DNA from: Xanthomonas sp. XNM01
Lineage (GTDB): Bacteria; Pseudomonadota; Gammaproteobacteria; Xanthomonadales; Xanthomonadaceae
NCBI RefSeq assembly: GCF_014851915.1
Contig: NZ_JACVAP010000005.1
Coordinates: 124,001 to 188,000 of the forward strand
Length of the DNA: 64,000 nt
Reading direction: 5' to 3'
Below the pieces are notes generated by a model that was given only the letters and a program-made list of their open reading frames with translations, was not told the DNA's origin and made no database searches. Of this stretch, positions 45,153-57,267 are shown piece after piece; positions within the stretch are counted from its first letter, which is position 1; each line of letters opens with the position of its first letter. The position numbers were made by a program, and so were the translations under genes.

Positions 45153-46490
45153 ATGCCCATGCCGTCGCCGCTACGCCTGTCGCTCGTCGCCGCCCTTGCC
45201 GTCCTCGCGCCGGGTGCCTTCGCCCAGGACGCCGCACCCGCGCAGCGTCCCGACGTGACCAGCGCTGCCAGCGCGTTACAGGCGCAGGTGGTCGACTGGC
45301 GCCGCCATTTCCACCAGCACCCGGAACTGTCCAACCGCGAGGAGCAGACCGCGCGCAGGGTCGCCGAGGAACTGCGCGCGATGGGCCTGACGCCGCGCAC
45401 CGGCATCGCCCATCACGGCGTCACCGCGGTGATAAAGGGCGGACTGCCCGGCCCGCGCATCGCGCTGCGTGCCGACATGGACGCGCTGCCGGTGACCGAG
45501 CGCAACGACCTGCCGTTCGCCTCGAAGGCCACCGCGACCTATCGCGGCGAAACCGTCGGCGTGATGCATGCCTGCGGCCATGACGCGCATACCGGCATCC
45601 TGCTCGGCGTGGCCAAGGCACTGGTGGAGATGCAGGACCAGCTGCCGGGCGAGATCCTGCTGGTGTTCCAGCCGGCCGAGGAAGGCGCACCGGCGGGCGA
45701 GGAGGGCGGTGCGTCGCTGATGCTGGCCGACGGCCTGTTCAAGGACTTCAAACCCGAGGCGATGTTCGGCCTGCATGTGTTCTCGTCGATCCCGGTCGGC
45801 CAGATCGGCGTGCGCCAGGGGCCGCTGATGGCCGCGTCCGACAGTTTCAGCCTGAAGGTGGTCGGCCGGCAGACGCACGGCTCGCGGCCGTGGGGCGGGG
45901 TCGACCCGATCGTGGCGATGGCCGACGTGATCGGCAGCGCCCAGACCATCGTCAGCCGCCGCACCGACATCTCGAAGCTGCCGGCGGTGGTGACCTTCGG
46001 CGCGATCAAGGGCGGCATCCGCTACAACATCATTCCCGACGACGTCGAGGTGGTCGGCACCATCCGCACCTTCGACGAGGGCATGCGCGAGAAGATCTTC
46101 GCCGACCTGAAGAACGTCGCCACCCATGTGTCCGCCGCGCACGGGGCGAAGGTCGAGGCGCACGTGCCCGATACCGACGGCAATCCGGTGACCTTCAACA
46201 ACGTCGCGCTGACCGCGCGGATGACGCCGAGCCTGCAGGCGGTGGTCGGTGCCGACAACGTCATCACTCCGCCGCTGCAGATGGGCGCCGAGGACTTCTC
46301 GTTCTACGCGCGCGAAGTGCCGTCGATGTTCTTCTTCGTCGGCGCCACCGCCAGGGGCATCGATCCGGCCACCGCGCCGGGCAACCATTCGCCGGAGTTC
46401 ATGCTCGACGAAGACGCGCTCGACGTCGGCCTGCGCGCGCTGCTGCAGGTGACGCTGGATTACCTGCATGGCGCGGGTGCGGCGGGCTGA
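45153..46490 (+). CDS. M20-family amidohydrolase, exported
   Basis: 445 residues. A signal peptide (SLVAALAVLAPGAFAQ) precedes an M20D metallopeptidase core. Metal-binding motifs are HACGHDAHT and the glutamate pair in QPAEEGAPAGEEGG, with the dimerisation domain in the middle (GRQTHGSRPWGGVDPI). Close relatives are hippurate hydrolases and N-acyl-amino-acid amidohydrolases; the substrate here is unknown. AAGGA is upstream of ATG 45153. Confidence 0.92.
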   Translation: MPMPSPLRLSLVAALAVLAPGAFAQDAAPAQRPDVTSAASALQAQVVDWRRHFHQHPELSNREEQTARRVAEELRAMGLTPRTGIAHHGVTAVIKGGLPGPRIALRADMDALPVTERNDLPFASKATATYRGETVGVMHACGHDAHTGILLGVAKALVEMQDQLPGEILLVFQPAEEGAPAGEEGGASLMLADGLFKDFKPEAMFGLHVFSSIPVGQIGVRQGPLMAASDSFSLKVVGRQTHGSRPWGGVDPIVAMADVIGSAQTIVSRRTDISKLPAVVTFGAIKGGIRYNIIPDDVEVVGTIRTFDEGMREKIFADLKNVATHVSAAHGAKVEAHVPDTDGNPVTFNNVALTARMTPSLQAVVGADNVITPPLQMGAEDFSFYAREVPSMFFFVGATARGIDPATAPGNHSPEFMLDEDALDVGLRALLQVTLDYLHGAGAAG

Positions 46491-47136
46491 GCGGAAGTGT
46501 CCCGCCGCGCCTTAGCGCGGCGGATGCGGCTTCTTGCACGCCGCGCAGAGGGGCGCCGGTACCGGCTTCGCTCTTCCGGCGCCTTCGCCTGGCATATCGG
46601 AACGGGGCGGCGTGGAGCGGATCACCGGCGGTCGGCCCGCGGCATTGCTGCAGCCGGCGCCGGACGACCTGCAACGCGCCGGTCGCGTTGATCCGGCAGG
46701 CGTCGCTCTGCCAACGCATCACTGCCCGGTGACACTGCGTCCGTCGTTGCAGACACGGCGCCGGCCGCGCAGCGAGGCACCTGCGAAGTCCTGCAGAAAG
46801 CGGACGTCGTTCCTCGAAACGGATGCAGGCTAGCGCGCCGCGACAGGTTCGGCATGCCCCGCCGTCGCGTGCGCGGAATCGCGCTGGCCAACCGCCGAGC
46901 ATGCGTTGCCGCCGTGGTGTCGCCACGCGGAGGCTCGGGCTCCGGTGGCATCCAGCAGATGACGCGTGCGCGGTTCGCGCAGGGGCGGCTTCAGACGCGA
47001 CCGCCGCTGGCTCACCGTGGCGACCGGATCACCCCGTCATGCCGCTGCCCATCCCGCCTGGGACGCACGATCGGCGCGCCCTGTTCCAGAGCCGCGCGTC
47101 GACGCGTGCCGGGGCGCAGGCCGTTCGACACACGTG
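46491..47136. other. Gene-free spacer of about 645 bases
   Basis: A hairpin CCGCCGCGC/GCGCGGCGG (46502-46523) just past the amidohydrolase stop is a possible terminator without T run. Beyond it no gene or repeat is clear. The spacer separates two genes that converge. Confidence 0.45.
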
Positions 47137-48873
47137 TCAGAGATCCAGTCCGATCAGCAGCGGATCGTGATCCGAGCTGCGCCACGGACCGGGCACGTTG
47201 CGGTCCGCGTAGCCGGCTTCGTCGGCCTCGTCGGCATTGGTATGCCACTCGGCCGCGCCGCGCAGGAACGGCGCCAGCGCCGGGCTCAGCAGGGCGTGGT
47301 CGAGGCGGCCGCTGAGGCCGTCGTAGACATAGCTGTAGGGACGCGCGCCGCCATCGGTCGCGGCGAACGCGTCGACCCAGCCGCCGTCCTCGCGCATCCA
47401 GCGCACCGGGTCTTCCATCGCATAGGCGTTGAAATCGCCCAGCAGCACCGCGCGCGCGCTGGCGCGGCCCAGCGGTTTCTCCTGCATCCAGGCGTGCAGG
47501 CGCTGTACGGCATCCAGGCGCGAGGCGTTCCAGCAGGCCTGGCCGTCGCGCTGGTCGGCGTCGGCGCCCTCGGCCTCGCTGCAGCCCTTGGACTTGAGGT
47601 GGTTGGCGACCACGACGAACGGCGTGCCGCCGCGGCGGGCGAAGGTCTGCGCCAGCGGCACGCGGCTGCGCGTGTCGAACGGACCGCCGTGCAGCGTCGC
47701 CGGCTTGCCGCGCGTGCGCACCCGGTCGGCGCGGTAGATCAGCCCGACCCGGATGTCATCGCTGCCGGGACCTTCGCCTGCATCGACGAAGCGCCAGCGC
47801 GCGCCGTCGGCGTTGAGCGCCTGCACCAGCTGCGCCAGCGCGGAGTCCGGTCCGTAGCCGTCGTTCTCCAGTTCCATCAACGCGGCGATGTCCGGGTCCA
47901 GCGCGTGGATCGTGGCCACCAGCTTGGCCCGCTGCGCTTCATGGTCGGCCTGGCTCTTCGCGCCGCGCCGGGTCGGAAAGCCGCCGCCCCGGCCATCGCC
48001 GTTGAACAGGTTTTCCAGATTGAAGGCGGCGACCCGCACCTTGCCTTCGACCTGCGGTGGCTGCGGCCGGGCGGCCGCCGTGATCGTCGGTGGCGCTGTC
48101 AGCTGCAGGCGCCAGCTGCCGAGCCGATGCTCGACGATGCCTTCGGCACCACGCACGGTGCTGCCCACGCGCGGCGTCGCATCGTCGGGCAGCCAGGCGA
48201 TCGTGGCCGGGTCGCGCTGCTGGCTGGCGTCGTCCAGCAGCAGGCGCTGGCGCGCGTTCTCCGCGGTGAGCCGGGCATGGGCGTCGCTGCCGGGCCGTTC
48301 GATCTCGCTGGGCTGCCACTGGCGGCCATCGAAGCCGACCGCGAGTTCGCCGAAGCGGCGCAGTGCGTGGGTCGCGGTGACCGTCAACGGTGCGGTGACC
48401 TGCACGCGCATGCCGGTCAGCGGCGCCCAGTCGGCCGGCAGCGCATCGACCACGACCGGTGCCGGCAACGCCTGGCCGGGCGTGCAGCGTTCGATCCGGA
48501 TGTCCTGCAGTGCGGTCATGGTGGTCGGGCTGCGCCCCGTAGCCAGTTCGGCCACGCGTCCACCGATCCGGCAGCGCATGCCCACCGCCAGCGCGGCCGT
48601 CGGCAGGTCCTCGCCGGTCTGCACGAACAGCGCGTCGGAGGTGGCGGGGTCGCCGTCGCCGCCGTCCTGCAGGTAGACGCCCTGCAGGCCGCTGCGGAAA
48701 TCGGCGGTGACCACGCCCTCGACCGTCACCTGCCGCCCCTCCAGCGCACTTCGGGTGCCGCCCCCCTGGATCTGGCCGATGGGCAGATGCGCCGTCTGGC
48801 GGGCATCGGCCGGCAGGCCGGCGACGAGCAGCGCGGCCAGCAGGCCGGTGGAGAGCAGGGAGTGGCGGGGCAT
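47137..48873 (-). CDS. Secreted endonuclease/exonuclease/phosphatase-family nuclease (ExeM/NucH-like)
   Basis: 578 residues. A signal peptide (LSTGLLAALLVAGLPADA) is followed by an OB-like N-terminal region with GVVTADFRSGLQGVYLQDGGDG, then an EEP catalytic domain from about residue 280. Motifs in order are FNLENLF, LENDGYG, VANHLKSKG, LLGDFNAYA and SSDHDPLL, the standard metal and phosphate ligands. These are extracellular DNases that release phosphate or shape biofilm DNA. It follows the cytochrome c5 gene on the same strand across a terminator. Confidence 0.92.
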   Translation of the reverse strand: MPRHSLLSTGLLAALLVAGLPADARQTAHLPIGQIQGGGTRSALEGRQVTVEGVVTADFRSGLQGVYLQDGGDGDPATSDALFVQTGEDLPTAALAVGMRCRIGGRVAELATGRSPTTMTALQDIRIERCTPGQALPAPVVVDALPADWAPLTGMRVQVTAPLTVTATHALRRFGELAVGFDGRQWQPSEIERPGSDAHARLTAENARQRLLLDDASQQRDPATIAWLPDDATPRVGSTVRGAEGIVEHRLGSWRLQLTAPPTITAAARPQPPQVEGKVRVAAFNLENLFNGDGRGGGFPTRRGAKSQADHEAQRAKLVATIHALDPDIAALMELENDGYGPDSALAQLVQALNADGARWRFVDAGEGPGSDDIRVGLIYRADRVRTRGKPATLHGGPFDTRSRVPLAQTFARRGGTPFVVVANHLKSKGCSEAEGADADQRDGQACWNASRLDAVQRLHAWMQEKPLGRASARAVLLGDFNAYAMEDPVRWMREDGGWVDAFAATDGGARPYSYVYDGLSGRLDHALLSPALAPFLRGAAEWHTNADEADEAGYADRNVPGPWRSSDHDPLLIGLDL

Positions 48874-48904
48874 GGCGGCATCCGGAAATGGAGCGGAAAC
48901 GAAA

Positions 48905-48924
48905 ACGCCGCCCGGAGGCGGCGT
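48905..48924 (-). terminator. Intrinsic terminator after the cytochrome c5 gene
   Basis: On the minus strand, perfect 8-base arms ACGCCGCC/GGCGGCGT with a four-base loop are followed by TTTCGTTT. It lies 21 bases past the cytochrome stop, so that gene is a separate unit from the nuclease gene. Confidence 0.82.
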
Positions 48925-48944
48925 CTTCGCATGATGGCACGGGC

Positions 48945-49463
48945 TTACTTCAGGTTGTCGAGCATCCAGTCGACCGTGGCCTGGACCTGTTCGTCGGTCA
49001 GGCCCGGGTTGCCGCCCTTCGGAGGCATGATGCCGCCGTCCGGGCCGGTGAACCCGTCGATCGCGTGCTTGTACAGCGTCTCCTTGCCCTGCGCCAGGCG
49101 CGCATCCCAGTGCGCGTGATCCAGCGTCGGCGCCTTGCCGACGCCGTTGGTGTGGCAGGCGCCGCACAGGTTCTGGTAGATCACCGAGCCGTCGGTGGTG
49201 CCGCCGTAGGCGACCGACGACGCGGCGCGGGCGGCGGCCGCAGCGGCCGCAGCGGCCTGCGCGGCGGCACCGGTGGAGCCGGCATAGACCGCGCCGGTCG
49301 GCGCGATGCGCTGCTCGGTGCGCGTGGCCGCGGTCGGCGAGACCTCCGGCGGCACACGGCCGTGCAGGTACATGGCCAGAAGGATCAGACCGAGGGTGAC
49401 CAGCGCAAGCAGGCCGATCACCATCGAGAAGCGCTTCAGGAATTCCAGGTCGTAGTTACGCAC
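48945..49463 (-). CDS. Membrane-anchored cytochrome c5-family protein
   Basis: 172 residues. One N-terminal membrane anchor (MVIGLLALVTLGLILLAMYL) leads into an alanine-rich linker of about 25 residues, then a small class I cytochrome c domain. The haem motif is CGACH, the axial methionine is in GGIMPPKGGNPGL. The domain faces the periplasm and should carry electrons in the respiratory chain. Start 49463 is normal for this family in Xanthomonadaceae. Confidence 0.94.
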   Translation of the reverse strand: MRNYDLEFLKRFSMVIGLLALVTLGLILLAMYLHGRVPPEVSPTAATRTEQRIAPTGAVYAGSTGAAAQAAAAAAAAARAASSVAYGGTTDGSVIYQNLCGACHTNGVGKAPTLDHAHWDARLAQGKETLYKHAIDGFTGPDGGIMPPKGGNPGLTDEQVQATVDWMLDNLK

Positions 49464-49897
49464 GTTGCATCCCTATGGCGAGTGGCCCTGCCGGCCACAG
49501 CTGGCGCCGATTATAGAGCATGGCCCCCGGCGCTTCGGAAGCGGACAGAATGTCCCGGCGCACGCCGCCGGCAAGCCGCGACCGGGACCGCCCTGCCGAG
49601 GCCGCGCGCGACCCACGCATCGCAAAAGGCTGTTGCGACGCAGCATGCTATGGCGTCCGGCACGATGCGCGCCGTGCCCGGCGACGGCGTCGGACCACAA
49701 CGTCCGGCCGCGTGTGGCCAGATACGGCGGGCGATTCGCCGCATAGGCCATCGTCCAGCTGCCGTCCGGTGCGTCCGCACGCCCGTTGGATTGCTGCACA
49801 CGCGGTTGACAGCGCTGCCATTTGACGGAAGCCTGCCCGGGTCCAGGGCGTCCGCCATGCGGTGCGCCCTTCGCAATTGGAAGATCCTGGAGGACGA
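49464..49897. other. Divergent intergenic region before the GH3 gene, about 434 bases
   Basis: It holds the promoter of the cytochrome gene and of the GH3 gene. The clearest element is the LacI-type half-perfect site at 49807-49820. No gene is supported. Confidence 0.5.
49807..49820. promoter_or_regulatory. LacI-type operator upstream of the GH3 gene (one mismatch)
   Basis: TGACAGCGCTGCCA differs by one base from the perfect palindrome TGACAGCGCTGTCA. It contains TTGACA (49806-49811), which could be a -35 element. It lies 77 bases before the GH3 start. Compare with the sites at 52861 and 57241. Confidence 0.65.
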
Positions 49898-52525
<2,628 letters not shown>

Positions 52526-52547
52526 TCCCCCCGCGCAGGACGTCAGG

Positions 52548-52582
52548 ACGGCAGGCCGCCGCGTGCGGCCTGCCGTTTTTTT
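52548..52582 (+). terminator. Strong intrinsic terminator after the GH3 gene
   Basis: Perfect 12-base arms ACGGCAGGCCGC/GCGGCCTGCCGT with a five-base loop are followed by seven T residues, 22 bases past the stop. It separates the GH3 transcript from the TonB receptor gene. Confidence 0.93.
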
Positions 52583-52623
52583 GTGCCCGACGATGGTGCG
52601 GCCCTGCGCAGGCATCGCCCATT

Positions 52624-52638
52624 TGACGGACGCTGTCA
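52624..52638. promoter_or_regulatory. Imperfect LacI-type site upstream of the TonB receptor
   Basis: TGACGGACGCTGTCA has both half-sites of the operator but one more base in the centre than the perfect copies, so it may bind weakly. It lies 230 bases upstream of the perfect operator. Confidence 0.4.
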
Positions 52639-52847
52639 TGCCTTTTGCGGCATGGGACATCCTGTCCAACGGCATAGCGGAGATGGGGTCGTCGGTGGTC
52701 AGCATTGCACCACCATGCCCGGCGGTTCGACCCAAGTCTTTGAAAAGAAAGGCCTGGGACGGGCGCTCTGCGGCTTTCGAGCGAGCGCACCAACCTGGTG
52801 CGGACGGTCGAGATCCGGTGGAAACGGCACATCGGAAACGGTTTTTG

Positions 52848-52874
52848 TTGCACTGCAATTTGACAACGCTGTCA
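52848..52874 (+). promoter_or_regulatory. TonB receptor promoter with LacI-type operator and TGCA palindrome
   Basis: The perfect palindrome TGACAACGCTGTCA (52861-52874) includes the end of a TTGACA hexamer (52860-52865). A matching -10, TCCAAT, would be at 52884-52889. A second palindrome TTGCA-C-TGCAA (52848-52858) lies immediately upstream. A LacI protein bound here would block the -35 element. Inducer and protein are inferred from the LacI gene at 59056. Confidence 0.75.
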
Positions 52875-52965
52875 GCGAAACCGTCCAATGCGCCCGCCCC
52901 AACAGACGGGGAGGGGGTCCGCTGCGTGCGGACCCATTCGTACACACCCGGGTAGGAGAGGACCC

Positions 52966-55932
52966 ATGAAGCAACGTCATAACTCGATGCCGAACAAACG
53001 CGTGCTCACCGTGGCTCTGATGCTGGCGATCGCCGCACCGGCCATGGCCCAGGAAGCCGGCCAGACCGCCGGCCAGGACGATGCCCAGACCCTGGATACG
53101 GTGACCGTCACCGGCATCCGCGGCAGCCTGCTGTCGTCGATGAATCTCAAGCGCGACTCGCAGGGCGTGGTCGACGGCATCGTGGCCGAGGACATCGGCA
53201 AGTTCCCGGACACCAACTTGGCCGAATCGCTGCAGCGCATCAGCGGCGTGTCGATCGACCGCTCGCTGGGCGAGGGCTCGCGCATCACCGTGCGCGGCGT
53301 CGGCCCCGACTTCAACCTGGTGCTGCTGAACGGCCGTCAGATGCCGGCCTCGAGCATCATGGACACCAACAACTCCAGCTCGCGCGCGTTCGACTTCGCC
53401 AACCTGGCGTCCGAAGCCGTCTCCGAGATCGAGGTCTACAAGACCGGCCGCGCGTCCAACCCGACCGGCGGCATCGGCGCCACCGTCAACATCCGCACCA
53501 CCCGTCCGCTGGACAACCCGGGCCTGCACGCCAATGTCGGCGTCAAGGGCGTGTTCGATACCTCCGGCGACGAGATGCCGGTCGGTTACGACCTGTCGCG
53601 CCTGACCCCGGAAGTCTCGGGCATCTTCAGCAACACCTCGGCCGATGGCCGCTTCGGTGTGTCGCTGAGCGCCAGCTACCAGGAGCGCGACTTCGGCTAC
53701 AGCCAGGCCAACGTGGGCGCCGGCTGGCGCAACCACACCGGCGCGGACACCGGCTGGAGCACCCTGGCACCGGGTTCGGACATCGAGAACCGCCCGGGCG
53801 CGACCGACGTCTACGGCCTGCCGCAGAACTTCGGCTATTCGATCACCGGCGCGCAGCGCCAGCGCACCAACGGCCAGCTGACCCTGCAGTACGCGCCGAC
53901 CGAGCGCGTCACCGCGACCCTGGACTACACCTACGCCGAGAACAAGATCCAGCAGCAGCGCAACGAGCTGTCGGTGTGGTTCAACTACGGCCCGGGGTCC
54001 AGCGCGTGGACCGACGGTCCGATCGCCGGCCCGATCCACTACGGCGAGTACATCGCCAACGCCGACAGCGACATCGCGATGGCCGGTGGCAAGTTCGCGA
54101 CCAGGAACGAGAACAAGTCGGTCGGCTTCAACGTCGAATGGGACGTCAGCGATTCGCTGGAACTGGCCTTCGACATGCACAAGTCGACCGCCGAATCCGG
54201 CGCCGACAGCCCGTACGGTTCCAATGCCACCATCGGCACGGCCGCCTTCGTCCGCGGCAACACCGTGGTCGACTTCAGCCGCGACCTGCCGCTGCTGAGC
54301 ATCACCCTGCCCAACGGCCGCACCGCGGTCGAGGCATCGGACATGCAGGTCACCGGCTCGTCGTTCCGCAACAGCTACATGAAGTCCGAGGTCACCCAGT
54401 TCCAGGCCAGCGGTACCTTCCACTTCGAGAACTACTCGCGCCTGGACTTCGGCATCGGCCATACCGACGTCGACAACCGCACCGCCTACGGTTTCAACGA
54501 CCGGACCACCTGGGGCGGCCTGCCGGGCCGTGGCCCGGCGGACTACCCGGATGCGCTGTGGACGGCGGACAACATGAACCGCTACTTCAAGAGCTTCGGC
54601 GGCTACATCCCGGCCGGCCGGTTCTTCACCTTCGACTTCGACGCGATGCGTGACCTGGCCGCGCAGCTGGACGATGGCAGCACCTACCTGGCGCCGACCA
54701 CGTTCACCACCGACCAGCGCACCAACGAGAAGTCGCGCAGCGCGTACATCCAGTGGGGCAACACGTTCGACTTCGGCATGCCGCTGCATGCCACCGTCGG
54801 CGTGCGCTACGAGGAGACCGACGTCACCGCGACCGCGCTGGTGACGGTCCCGACCGCCATCCAGTGGGTGTCGAACAACGAGTTCTACAACGTGATGGGC
54901 GAGTCGGAGTTCCAGACCCTGCGCGGCAAGTACGACTACTGGCTGCCGAACCTGGACCTGCGCCTGGAGCTGCGCGACAACCTGATGCTGCGCGGCAGCT
55001 ACGGCCGCAGCATCGGCCGTCCGGGCTGGAACGACATCCAGGGTGGCCTGGTGGTGACCCCGAACGGCCGCATCGATTCGAGCGACGCGCGTCTGGGCGA
55101 CCCGGCGCTGAAGCCGCTGGAATCGGACAACTTCGACCTGTCGCTGGAGTGGTACTACGGCGAAGGCAGCTTCGTGTCGGCCGGCTACTTCCGCAAGAAC
55201 ATCGACAACTACATCGGCACCACCACGCTGACGGAAACCCCGTACGCGGTCACCACGCCGGCAGGCGGCGCCTACTTCAACGCGGCCGTCGCGGCCGGTT
55301 GCGGCGGCGCCGACATGACCTGCATCCGCAACTACATCTTCACCAACTTCAACGGCCAGCCGGGCGTCGTGCGTGGTCCGGATGACAATGCGGGTAATCA
55401 GACCGGCACGATCACCGGCATCGCCGGCGACCCGATCGCGTCGTACCGCGTGACCGTGCCGACCAACGAGCGGTCGGCCTCGCTGGACGGCTGGGAATTC
55501 AACGTCCAGCACATGTTCGGCGAGAGCGGCTTCGGCGTGTCGGCCAACTACACGATCGTCGACTCCGGCCTGACCTACGACAACGCCGGTCTGGGCTCGC
55601 AGTTCGCCCTGGTCGGCCTCAGCGACTCGGCCAACCTGGTCGGCTTCTACGACAAGGGACCGTGGCAGGTGCGTGCGGCCTACAACTGGCGCGACGAGTT
55701 CCTGTCGGCGACCGGCGACGGCGCAGGCGCGAACCCGCAGTACGTCGAGGCCTATGGCCAGTTCGACCTGAGCATCGGCTACGCGTTCAGCGACAGGCTG
55801 AGCCTGCAGCTGGAGGGCATCAACCTGACCGACGAGACCATGCGCGTGCATGGCCGCCACGAGAACCAGCTGCTGTTCGCCACCCAGACCGGTCCGCGTT
55901 ACATGTTCGGTCTGCGCTACAAGTTCTTCTGA
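52966..55932 (+). CDS. TonB-dependent receptor for carbohydrate uptake
   Basis: 988 residues. A signal peptide ending APAMA|Q is followed by the plug domain with VTVTGIRGSLLSSMNLKRDS and EDIGKFPDTNLAESLQRISGVSIDR, typical of the Xanthomonas/Caulobacter sugar receptors. The 22-strand barrel ends in MFGLRYKFF with the terminal phenylalanine required for outer-membrane assembly. AGGAGAGG precedes ATG 52966. Place between a GH3 glycosidase and a sugar symporter, with a shared operator, indicates uptake of an oligosaccharide across the outer membrane. Confidence 0.96.
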   Translation: MKQRHNSMPNKRVLTVALMLAIAAPAMAQEAGQTAGQDDAQTLDTVTVTGIRGSLLSSMNLKRDSQGVVDGIVAEDIGKFPDTNLAESLQRISGVSIDRSLGEGSRITVRGVGPDFNLVLLNGRQMPASSIMDTNNSSSRAFDFANLASEAVSEIEVYKTGRASNPTGGIGATVNIRTTRPLDNPGLHANVGVKGVFDTSGDEMPVGYDLSRLTPEVSGIFSNTSADGRFGVSLSASYQERDFGYSQANVGAGWRNHTGADTGWSTLAPGSDIENRPGATDVYGLPQNFGYSITGAQRQRTNGQLTLQYAPTERVTATLDYTYAENKIQQQRNELSVWFNYGPGSSAWTDGPIAGPIHYGEYIANADSDIAMAGGKFATRNENKSVGFNVEWDVSDSLELAFDMHKSTAESGADSPYGSNATIGTAAFVRGNTVVDFSRDLPLLSITLPNGRTAVEASDMQVTGSSFRNSYMKSEVTQFQASGTFHFENYSRLDFGIGHTDVDNRTAYGFNDRTTWGGLPGRGPADYPDALWTADNMNRYFKSFGGYIPAGRFFTFDFDAMRDLAAQLDDGSTYLAPTTFTTDQRTNEKSRSAYIQWGNTFDFGMPLHATVGVRYEETDVTATALVTVPTAIQWVSNNEFYNVMGESEFQTLRGKYDYWLPNLDLRLELRDNLMLRGSYGRSIGRPGWNDIQGGLVVTPNGRIDSSDARLGDPALKPLESDNFDLSLEWYYGEGSFVSAGYFRKNIDNYIGTTTLTETPYAVTTPAGGAYFNAAVAAGCGGADMTCIRNYIFTNFNGQPGVVRGPDDNAGNQTGTITGIAGDPIASYRVTVPTNERSASLDGWEFNVQHMFGESGFGVSANYTIVDSGLTYDNAGLGSQFALVGLSDSANLVGFYDKGPWQVRAAYNWRDEFLSATGDGAGANPQYVEAYGQFDLSIGYAFSDRLSLQLEGINLTDETMRVHGRHENQLLFATQTGPRYMFGLRYKFF

Positions 55933-55993
55933 TCCGTGTTCCGGCCGGCGTCCTCCCACGCCGGCCGGAACCGGGCAGGAGATCGCATCATCG

Positions 55994-56020
55994 AAAGGGC
56001 GCCCTCGGGCGCCCTTTTTT
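55994..56020. terminator. Bidirectional terminator between the receptor and cupin genes
   Basis: Perfect 11-base arms AAAGGGCGCCC/GGGCGCCCTTT with a two-base loop, ending in six T on the plus strand and CTTTC on the minus strand. It serves both converging genes. Confidence 0.9.
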
Positions 56021-56040
56021 CCTGCGCCAACGATGCCGGC

Positions 56041-57042
56041 TCAGCGGTTCAGCCGCTGCAGCAGACGGGCGCGCAGGTCGCGCGCGAGCGTGTCGTCGAA
56101 AGGGGCCAGAACGCGACGGGCATGATCGGGGACATGCGCCGCGGTGTCCGCATCGGCCTCGAACACGTAGTGGCGGAACGTCTCCTGCCAGATCGCACGC
56201 TGCTCGGGTGGCAGGTCGCGCAGCGTCATCAGCGCCAGCATCAGCGCGTTCATCGGCGTATCCATCCAGCCCGGCGTGCGTCGCCACCAGTAGTTGACCA
56301 GCACGTTGATCTCGCCCAGCCCCTCCATGTGATGCCACCACATCGAAGGGATGAACACCGCGTCGCCGGGCGCGAGCTCGGCGACCTGCGCATGCGCCAG
56401 CGCCTCGGCGAAGCGCGGGAAGCGGGCGAGATCCGGCGCCGTCGGATCGGCCAGGCTGACCGGCTGCCCGGCAGGGGTGACGTCGAGCGGGCCGATGTAG
56501 AGGTTGCGCAGCTGGCCGGGCGGAAACAGTGTCACCCGTCGCCTGCCGGCGACCACGCAGGCGATGTTGTCGGGCAGGTCCTGGTGGGTCGGGATGCGGC
56601 TGCGGTTGCCGATCCAGATGCTGGCCAGCGGCGCGGCGTCGGGAATCGGCAGGCCGTTCTCGCTGTTGAATCCCGGCAGGTAGGAGTCGATGGTGCTGGA
56701 GCCGACGTAGAGCGTGGGCACCGCCGCCTGTCCGGCCATCGCGAGCAGCGCATCGAGGATCTGCGCCAGCGGCCGCTGCTCGTAGTGGAACGTGAAGCCG
56801 GTCAGCGCGTCGTTGTGGGTGAGGCGCCCCGCCGCTTCCGGGGGCGCGACCATCGCCGGCACCGTCGCGCCGCGATCGAAGCGGCGCAGGTAGTCGACCG
56901 CTTCGCGGTCCGAAGCCGCACCCGCCTGCGCCGCCGGCCAGTGCGCGACCAGGCCGCGCAGGACAACCGGCATGGCGCGTTCGGCCAGCCCCTCGGGCAG
57001 GCCGCCGGAGGCGTCGATCGCGGCGATCGGTTCAGTGGTCAT
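56041..57042 (-). CDS. Cupin-like (JmjC/cupin_8) protein
   Basis: 333 residues. The jelly-roll metal motif is RIPTHQDLPDN (HxD), with the later histidine in FIPSMWWHHMEG, as in cupin_8 proteins related to JmjC hydroxylases. Genes of this kind are often found beside TonB receptors in Xanthomonadaceae and Caulobacterales, where their function is unknown; the family uses Fe(II) and 2-oxoglutarate when active. It converges with the receptor gene and diverges from the sugar symporter. Its promoter shares the intergenic region with the operator at 57241. Confidence 0.88.
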   Translation of the reverse strand: MTTEPIAAIDASGGLPEGLAERAMPVVLRGLVAHWPAAQAGAASDREAVDYLRRFDRGATVPAMVAPPEAAGRLTHNDALTGFTFHYEQRPLAQILDALLAMAGQAAVPTLYVGSSTIDSYLPGFNSENGLPIPDAAPLASIWIGNRSRIPTHQDLPDNIACVVAGRRRVTLFPPGQLRNLYIGPLDVTPAGQPVSLADPTAPDLARFPRFAEALAHAQVAELAPGDAVFIPSMWWHHMEGLGEINVLVNYWWRRTPGWMDTPMNALMLALMTLRDLPPEQRAIWQETFRHYVFEADADTAAHVPDHARRVLAPFDDTLARDLRARLLQRLNR

Positions 57043-57214
57043 GACGGCGGGCGCGTGCGATCAGGACATCGACATCGTCCAGCGTGGCGATGTCGGCAGG
57101 ATCGACGGTAACGAAGTGGGTGGCGCGCATCGAAGCGATTCCAGTGGCTGCGGGATGCATGTCAGGTGCGGCATCTTGCCAGCCGCGGCAACCCGCGGCG
57201 AGCCTGCACGAAAT

Positions 57215-57267
57215 GCTGCAATGCAGCGGAAAAAAGCGTTTGACAGCGTTGTCAGGCGGGTTTAAAA
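57215..57267 (+). promoter_or_regulatory. Symporter promoter with LacI-type operator and TGCA palindrome
   Basis: TGACAGCGTTGTCA (57241-57254) is the exact reverse complement of the site before the TonB receptor. TTGACA (57240-57245) and TTAAAA (57262-57267), 16 bases apart, form a promoter overlapped by it. A second palindrome GCTGCA-A-TGCAGC lies at 57215-57227, as a TGCA palindrome does before the receptor gene. A 185-base leader follows before the ATG. Confidence 0.75.

Noticed and set aside
52699-55959. A 1,086-codon open frame antisense to the TonB receptor
   Set aside because: Arginine/valine/glutamine-rich translation with no family resemblance, opposite a gene with clear plug and barrel motifs.
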